Shown: one piece after another, positions 23,255 to 28,189 of the stretch
Layout: the number at the start of each line of letters is the position of its first letter
How positions within the stretch are numbered: position 1 is the first letter of the stretch
NCBI GenBank assembly: GCA_016296415.1
Contig: JAEDJH010000009.1
Span: forward strand, 1-28,189
Length of the DNA stretch: 28,189 bases
Reading direction: 5' to 3'
From: Clostridia bacterium
Lineage (GTDB): Bacteria > Bacillota > Clostridia > Christensenellales > CAG-138
Notes under the pieces: generated by a model
Databases searched by the model: none
What the model was told of the DNA's origin: nothing
The model's input: only the letters and a program-made list of their open reading frames with translations
Translations under genes and position numbers: made by a program

Positions 23255-26200
23255 ATGGTATTTAACGATATTTTAGCCCAATACAGCGGGCATATCAAAC
23301 TAATGGAAGCCAAGGTGAAGAAAAGCAGCAAGCTGCTCGACGTGAAGGTGGAGAGCGACAGGCTGCTTTCATTGGAGCAGATGGAAGCCTTTAAAAAAAA
23401 GGTGGACGATGCTCTTTCCTTGTTTAATGCCTATAAAGGGCTGACGATTAAGGTTTCGTTCAGCTTCGTAGCAGAAAAAGAGGAAATGCTTGCGTCCGAT
23501 GAATCATTGGACGTTATTTTAACAGCGTGGTGCGAAAATGCACCGGCATTTGCCCCTATTTTACAGAAAAGCCGGCTTGAATACGAGCAGGAAACGCTGC
23601 TTTTGAAAGTACCGTCCGCCGCATCTGAGCTTTTGATGCATGGGCTTAATGAGCGTATGCTCGAAAAATGCCTCTCGGAAAACTACGGGATGAATGTAAA
23701 CGTGACGATCACTTATGACGATGGCATTAAGCTGGACATGCCGGTCGTTGCCGCAAACGAACTTGCGGAAATAAGGGCAAAACGAAGCAGGAATAAGCAA
23801 TCGGAGCAGAAGAACAACATTATATTCGGAAAGCTTATAAGAAAGCCTGTGATGAAGATATGCGATGTAGGCGAGGACTCCGGATATGTTACGATAAAGG
23901 GCAAGGTCATTTCGCATGAAGAAAGGCAGAGGAAAAACGGCGGAGTTATTTTGAGCTTTGGCGTTACGGACAATACCGGCTCAATGGCGGTTAAAATGTT
24001 TTTGGATGCGGATGACGAAAACAATACGCTTCAAAAGCTGAAGCCGGCGTTCGGCGGAGCAGAGGAGCTTATAATATACGGAAACTACAAGCTTGACAAT
24101 TACACGGGCGAAATGCAGCTTTCACCCTTCAGCATAAATGCTCAAAAGCCTGTTGTAAGAATGGATAATGCGCCGAGAAAGCGTGTTGAACTTCATTTGC
24201 ATACGATGTTTTCATCAATGGACGCATTGCTGAAGGCGGAGGGCAAGACAAACGACGCCATAGCAACGGCGGCAGGATGGGGGCATAAGGCCGTTGCAAT
24301 AACGGACCACGGAGTAGTACACGGCTTCCCGTCAGCGTTCTCAGTATCGAAAAAAGCAGGCATAAAGGCCATACTCGGCGTTGAGGGCTATTTGATAGAT
24401 GACTGCTCTTTTGACTTTGCACCCGATGAAATTGTGATGGGCGAGTTCGTTGCACTCGAAATAATAGGAAACATAACGGAGCAGACAAAGCAGCTGTTTA
24501 AGATTGCCGCCTGCAGGATGAAAGGAACGGAAGTGACGGCGAAATACGAATGCATGATACAGCCGTCCATAATGCCGACAAAGGAGCTTATCGAAAAATA
24601 TCCGTTGGACATTTCGCACTTTGACGGGGCGCTGCAAAAGAATAAAGCCATTGCCGAGCTTGCGGACTTTATAGGCGAGCTTCCCGTTGCGGTGAGCGAC
24701 AGAAAGGCGTTCGGCGCATTGACGGAAAACGCCGAGCAGGTAAACGTTCCGCTCTCGAAGAAGCATTTTGATACGTCTTTGATGTTTCATTATCTTGCAA
24801 GGGATGCAAAAAACACCGATCTGTTCAGCGCACTGGAACATTATGATATTGAAACGGATGATTCCGAAAATACCGCCGAAAAGCGCGCCGAGTGGACAGC
24901 AAGGCTGCTTATCAGGCAATGCGCCGAGCTTAAAGACAGAGGCATAGGCGCAGTTCCGTATATGCACACGGCAGAGAAGGCGAAAACCAAGAGCCGGGGA
25001 TCGGGCGCATACCACATAATACTCCTTGCAAAGACTGCGGTTGGGCTCAAAAATATGTACAAGCTTGTTTCATATTCGCATCTTGAGCATTTCAAAAACG
25101 TCCCGAGGATACCCAGAAGCCTGCTTATGATGCACAGGGAAGATTTGATAGTGGGTTCTGCGTGCGAAGCAGGAGAGCTTTTCAGGGCTGTGCTTGAGAA
25201 AAACGATGAGGAGGAACTGTCGAGGATAGCCTCATTTTACGACTATCTTGAGGTGCAGCCTATCGGAAATAATGAGTTTTTGGTCAGAAACGGAACGGTT
25301 CCCGACAAGGAGGGCTTGCGTGCATTGAACAGGCACATAGTTGAGCTGGGCGACAAACTGAACAAGCCCGTCGTTGCAACGGGTGACGTGCATTTTTTAG
25401 AGCCCGAGGACTCGATTTTCAGGGCGATATTGATGCTGAGCAAGGGTTTTGAGGATGCCTTGCAGCAGGCGCCGCTTTACTTCAAGACTACAGAGGAGAT
25501 GCTGGAGGAGTTTTCGTATCTTGGTGCTGAGAAGGCAGAGGAGATTGTAATCGACAATACCAACATGATCGCCGATATGTGCCAAGCCGTACCCCCGTTT
25601 CTCAACGAAAGAGGTACCTACGCTCCGACGTTTGAGGGCGCAGACGATGAGCTGAGGAGCCGTGCGCTTACAACAGCCAACAAAATTTACGGCGATCCCC
25701 TTCCCGAGATAGTCAGCAAAAGACTTGAAAAGGAGCTTAATTCGATTATCAGCAACGGCTACTCGTCGCTGTATCTCATGGCGCAGAGACTTGTCAATAA
25801 ATCCAACAGCGATGGTTATCTCGTTGGCTCGAGAGGATCGGTAGGCTCATCCTTTGTGGCGACGATGGCGCAGATAACAGAGGTCAATCCCCTGCAGGCG
25901 CACTACGTTTGCCCAAAGTGCCGGCACAGCGAATTTGACATACCTGCGCAGGTATCGAGGTGCGGAATCGACCTGCCCGACAAGTTTTGCACCGAATGCG
26001 GAGCAAAGTATATGAAGCTTGGTTACGAGATACCGTTCGAGGTGTTCCTCGGCTTCAAGGGCGACAAGACACCAGATATAGACCTTAACTTTTCGGGCGA
26101 GTATCAGCCGGTTGCCCACGCTTACGTTGAGGAGATGTTCGGCGAGGGACACGCATTCAGGGCGGGTACAATTTCAGCGGTCAAGGAAAAAACAGCTTAC

Positions 26201-27505
26201 GGTTACGTAAAAGCATACGGTGAAAAGATAAGCAGGCGTTTTTCGAGGGTCGAGTCGGAGCGGCTTGCAAAGGGCTGCAGCGGCGTTAAGCGCACAACCG
26301 GACAGCATCCGGGCGGTATAGTGATCGTCCCGAAGGAATACGAGATCTACGACTTTACACCCGTGCAGCACCCCGCAGACAAGAGTGACGGAAATACGGT
26401 CACTACGCACTTTGACTTCCATGCGATGGATGACAAGCTCGTTAAGCTCGACATACTCGGTCATGACGATCCGACAATGCTTCGTATGCTGCAGGATCTG
26501 ACGGGAATAGACCCCAAGACGATACCGCTTAACGACGAAGAAACGATGAAGATATTCTGCTCTGCTGAGCCGCTTGGGATAAGCCTTGACGAGCTTAAAT
26601 GTACTGTGGGGACATTGGGTATTCCGGAATTCGGAACGAGCTTCGTTCGCCAGATGCTTGTGGATACGAAGCCTACCACCATGGAGGAGCTTGTCCGCAT
26701 ATCGGGGCTGTCCCACGGCACGGACGTATGGCTGGGCAATGCACAGGATCTCGTTTTGTCCGGTACGGCAACCCTGTCGGAGGTCATCTGTACGAGAGAC
26801 GATATAATGAACTACCTCATAGGCATGGGCTGCGAATCCTCCATGTCGTTTAAGATTATGGAAAGTGTGCGAAAAGGCAAGGGGCTTACGCCTGAAATGG
26901 AGGACTTTATGACGGGGAACAAAGTCCCGAAATGGTTCATAGACTCCTGCAAGAAAATTAAGTATATGTTCCCGAGGGCGCATGCCGCCGCATACGTTAT
27001 GATGGCGTTCAGAGTAGCGTATTATAAGGTGCATCATCCTCTTGAGTATTACGCCACATACTTTACCGTCAGGGCGGACGCATTCGACATAGCCGAGGCC
27101 GCAGGTGGGTGTGATGAAGTGCTCAAAAACATCCGCCGACTGACCTCAAAGGATGATATGTCGGACAAGGATGAAAACACGGTAACGGTGCTTGAGCTCG
27201 TGTTCGAGATGAATAAACGCGGCATAGAGCTTTTGCCCCTGGACATCTATAAATCAAGAGCAAAGCAGTTTACTATTGAAGGAAATGGCATAAGGCCGGC
27301 CTTTTCCTCGATTGCGGGTGTCGGCGAGAACGCCGCCGTTTCAATGGAAGCGGCACGTGAGGGCGTAAGCGAGTTTATCTCCATTGAGGACTTTGCGCAG
27401 CGGAGCAAGGCGAATGCAAGCACAATAGAGGTAATGAAGGAAATGGGCGTATTTGCCGGAATGTGCGAAACGAACCAGCTCACGCTCATAGATATGATGC
27501 AATGA
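23255..27505 (+). CDS. polC: DNA polymerase III alpha subunit PolC, with degenerate proofreading exonuclease domain
   Basis: Gram-positive-type replicative polymerase, 1416 residues, close to usual size. Domains: N-terminal region (~1-190); OB fold (~205-295, VTIKGKVISHEE); PHP part 1 (~310-385, ELHLHT, AITDHGVVHGFP); embedded DnaQ-like exonuclease (~395-560); PHP part 2 (~580-720, YHIILLAK, GSAC, ATGDVHFL); polymerase palm/fingers with a zinc-binding segment (YVCPKCR, FCTECGAKY), PDIDLNFSG (Asp941, Asp943) and KLDILGHDDPT (Asp1066); and a C-terminal part. The polymerase catalytic residues are intact. In the exonuclease domain FDxETTG reads ALEIIG (400-405), AHNAxFD reads AVSDRKA (479-485) and HRAxxDA reads NTAEKRA (539-545), so DEDDh proofreading is probably lost. 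ATG 23255 has AAGGA seven bases upstream. The stop overlaps the next gene. Confidence 0.96.
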   Translation: MVFNDILAQYSGHIKLMEAKVKKSSKLLDVKVESDRLLSLEQMEAFKKKVDDALSLFNAYKGLTIKVSFSFVAEKEEMLASDESLDVILTAWCENAPAFAPILQKSRLEYEQETLLLKVPSAASELLMHGLNERMLEKCLSENYGMNVNVTITYDDGIKLDMPVVAANELAEIRAKRSRNKQSEQKNNIIFGKLIRKPVMKICDVGEDSGYVTIKGKVISHEERQRKNGGVILSFGVTDNTGSMAVKMFLDADDENNTLQKLKPAFGGAEELIIYGNYKLDNYTGEMQLSPFSINAQKPVVRMDNAPRKRVELHLHTMFSSMDALLKAEGKTNDAIATAAGWGHKAVAITDHGVVHGFPSAFSVSKKAGIKAILGVEGYLIDDCSFDFAPDEIVMGEFVALEIIGNITEQTKQLFKIAACRMKGTEVTAKYECMIQPSIMPTKELIEKYPLDISHFDGALQKNKAIAELADFIGELPVAVSDRKAFGALTENAEQVNVPLSKKHFDTSLMFHYLARDAKNTDLFSALEHYDIETDDSENTAEKRAEWTARLLIRQCAELKDRGIGAVPYMHTAEKAKTKSRGSGAYHIILLAKTAVGLKNMYKLVSYSHLEHFKNVPRIPRSLLMMHREDLIVGSACEAGELFRAVLEKNDEEELSRIASFYDYLEVQPIGNNEFLVRNGTVPDKEGLRALNRHIVELGDKLNKPVVATGDVHFLEPEDSIFRAILMLSKGFEDALQQAPLYFKTTEEMLEEFSYLGAEKAEEIVIDNTNMIADMCQAVPPFLNERGTYAPTFEGADDELRSRALTTANKIYGDPLPEIVSKRLEKELNSIISNGYSSLYLMAQRLVNKSNSDGYLVGSRGSVGSSFVATMAQITEVNPLQAHYVCPKCRHSEFDIPAQVSRCGIDLPDKFCTECGAKYMKLGYEIPFEVFLGFKGDKTPDIDLNFSGEYQPVAHAYVEEMFGEGHAFRAGTISAVKEKTAYGYVKAYGEKISRRFSRVESERLAKGCSGVKRTTGQHPGGIVIVPKEYEIYDFTPVQHPADKSDGNTVTTHFDFHAMDDKLVKLDILGHDDPTMLRMLQDLTGIDPKTIPLNDEETMKIFCSAEPLGISLDELKCTVGTLGIPEFGTSFVRQMLVDTKPTTMEELVRISGLSHGTDVWLGNAQDLVLSGTATLSEVICTRDDIMNYLIGMGCESSMSFKIMESVRKGKGLTPEMEDFMTGNKVPKWFIDSCKKIKYMFPRAHAAAYVMMAFRVAYYKVHHPLEYYATYFTVRADAFDIAEAAGGCDEVLKNIRRLTSKDDMSDKDENTVTVLELVFEMNKRGIELLPLDIYKSRAKQFTIEGNGIRPAFSSIAGVGENAAVSMEAAREGVSEFISIEDFAQRSKANASTIEVMKEMGVFAGMCETNQLTLIDMMQ

Positions 27506-28014
27506 ACCTTGAGAAAGGCATGAGTAAGGAACTTCATACGATACCGCCTATATTTGACACGAAATGCAGGGTGCTTATTTTGGGATCCTTTCCGTCGCAA
27601 AAATCGAGGGAGTGCGCATTCTTTTATGGCAATCCGCAAAACAGATTTTGGAGGATGCTTGCCGCTGTCACAAATTCCAATAGCGTCCCGACTGATAATG
27701 CCGGCAAAAAGAGACTGCTTTTGGACAACCGTATTGCTCTGTGGGACGTTATCAAAAGCTGTACCGTGACAGGCTCATCGGACAGCAGCATAAGGGATGT
27801 TGTTCCAAACGACATTGAGTTTATACTCACCGCCGCACCGATAGAGGCGATCGTTTGCAACGGACGGACGGCCTATTCCTGCTTCAAAAAGTTTGTGCGA
27901 ATAGAGAAGGAAATCGACGTCACGGTGCTGCCGTCCACAAGCCCCGCCAATGCTTCCTGGCCGCTTGAAAGGCTGATAGAAGCATGGGGGAGTGCAATGG
28001 AAAAATACATATAA
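27502..28014 (+). CDS. DNA-deoxyinosine glycosylase (uracil-DNA glycosylase superfamily)
   Basis: Base-excision repair enzyme expected to remove hypoxanthine (deaminated adenine) from DNA. The 170-residue protein has the UDG-superfamily motifs of the clostridial deoxyinosine glycosylase group: VLILGSFPSQKSRE, FFYGNPQNRFWRML, IALWDVIKSC, TGSSDSSIRDVVPNDI, VCNGRTAY, and LPSTSPANASWPLERLIEAW near the C-terminus (motif 2 with STSPAN). Substrate preference is taken from the family and not proven. ATG 27502 overlaps the polC stop (ATGA), implying translational coupling; ATG 27520 gives a protein six residues shorter with a badly spaced AAAGG. Confidence 0.9.
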   Translation: MNLEKGMSKELHTIPPIFDTKCRVLILGSFPSQKSRECAFFYGNPQNRFWRMLAAVTNSNSVPTDNAGKKRLLLDNRIALWDVIKSCTVTGSSDSSIRDVVPNDIEFILTAAPIEAIVCNGRTAYSCFKKFVRIEKEIDVTVLPSTSPANASWPLERLIEAWGSAMEKYI

Positions 28015-28053
28015 ACCAAAGGCAAAAAATATTAAAAAATATTTTGAAGCATA

Positions 28054-28082
28054 TTGACATACTGAAGTTCATCTGCTAAAAT
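28054..28082 (+). promoter_or_regulatory. Sigma-A-type promoter of the tRNA gene
   Basis: A perfect TTGACA (28054-28059), 17 bases and TAAAAT (28077-28082) lie upstream of the tRNA, with a transcription start expected near 28089 and a ~47-base leader to be removed during tRNA maturation. The AT-only inverted repeat at 28026-28045 (AAAATATT/AATATTTT) just before it is too weak to call a terminator. Confidence 0.75.
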
Positions 28083-28135
28083 TAACTACTGTCGGCGGAT
28101 ACGTTTTATGAGTAATGAGGCGGATTCCAAAATCT

Positions 28136-28189
<54 letters not shown>

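Noticed and set aside
23255..27505. PolC as a pseudogene because of the degenerate exonuclease motifs.
   Set aside because: The frame is full length, polymerase and PHP catalytic residues are intact, and it sits in the normal conserved position with a good ribosome site.
28026..28045. AT-only inverted repeat after the glycosylase gene as a terminator.
   Set aside because: The stem has no GC pairs and would be unstable; it is better seen as AT-rich upstream DNA of the tRNA promoter.

Overview
The window is a gene-dense, almost entirely plus-strand stretch of a Clostridia-type (low-GC Gram-positive) chromosome. The evidence is a PolC-type replicative polymerase, a SCIFF peptide with its radical SAM maturase, HemZ, ScpA/ScpB, the recJ-apt-relA-dtd gene order, and the uppS-cdsA-dxr-rseP-ispG-polC order. 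Promoters are of the sigma-A type (TTGACA, 17 bp, TATAAT) and starts usually have GGAGG-like sites. The order or genus cannot be fixed from the sequence alone; an uncultured gut Clostridia lineage would fit. No mobile element, CRISPR array or rRNA was seen, and no gap between genes exceeds about 220 bp.

Layout. 1-3051: the C-terminal part of a very large cyclic beta-1,2-glucan synthase-like protein (GH94 phosphorylase module), cut by the window edge. 3113-3484 (minus): a two-repeat YegP/DUF1508 protein, the only minus-strand gene. 3641-5632: its own promoter, a DUF937 protein, phosphopentomutase deoB and a strong terminator. 5635-6816: a DacF-like peptidase S11 protein that has lost all three catalytic motifs. 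6838-8883: promoter, a small M50 site-2 protease, scpA and scpB. 8892-10556: promoter, SCIFF peptide, a long intercistronic hairpin, SCIFF maturase. 10556-18375: recJ, apt, relA/spoT, dtd, a metallo-beta-lactamase-fold hydrolase and hemZ. 18378-28014: uppS, cdsA, dxr, rseP-like protease, ispG, polC and a DNA-deoxyinosine glycosylase, nearly all with stop/start overlaps or gaps below 40 bp. 28054 to the end: a tRNA promoter and a tRNA-Arg(TCT) cut by the window edge.

Together the genes cover core functions: isoprenoid precursor synthesis (dxr, ispG) feeding undecaprenyl diphosphate (uppS), phospholipid precursor synthesis (cdsA), regulated membrane proteolysis (two M50 proteases), chromosome condensation (scpAB), the stringent response and purine salvage (relA, apt), proofreading of mischarged tRNA (dtd), and DNA replication and repair (recJ, polC, glycosylase).

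The observations most worth checking are: a full-length PolC whose embedded DEDDh proofreading exonuclease keeps its fold-level similarity but has lost its catalytic residues, while the PHP domain keeps all nine expected metal ligands; a DacF-position S11 protein that looks like a pseudoenzyme; a SCIFF peptide with seven rather than six cysteines, separated from its maturase by a 16-bp hairpin; and a terminator whose 3' arm contains the ribosome binding site of the next gene.
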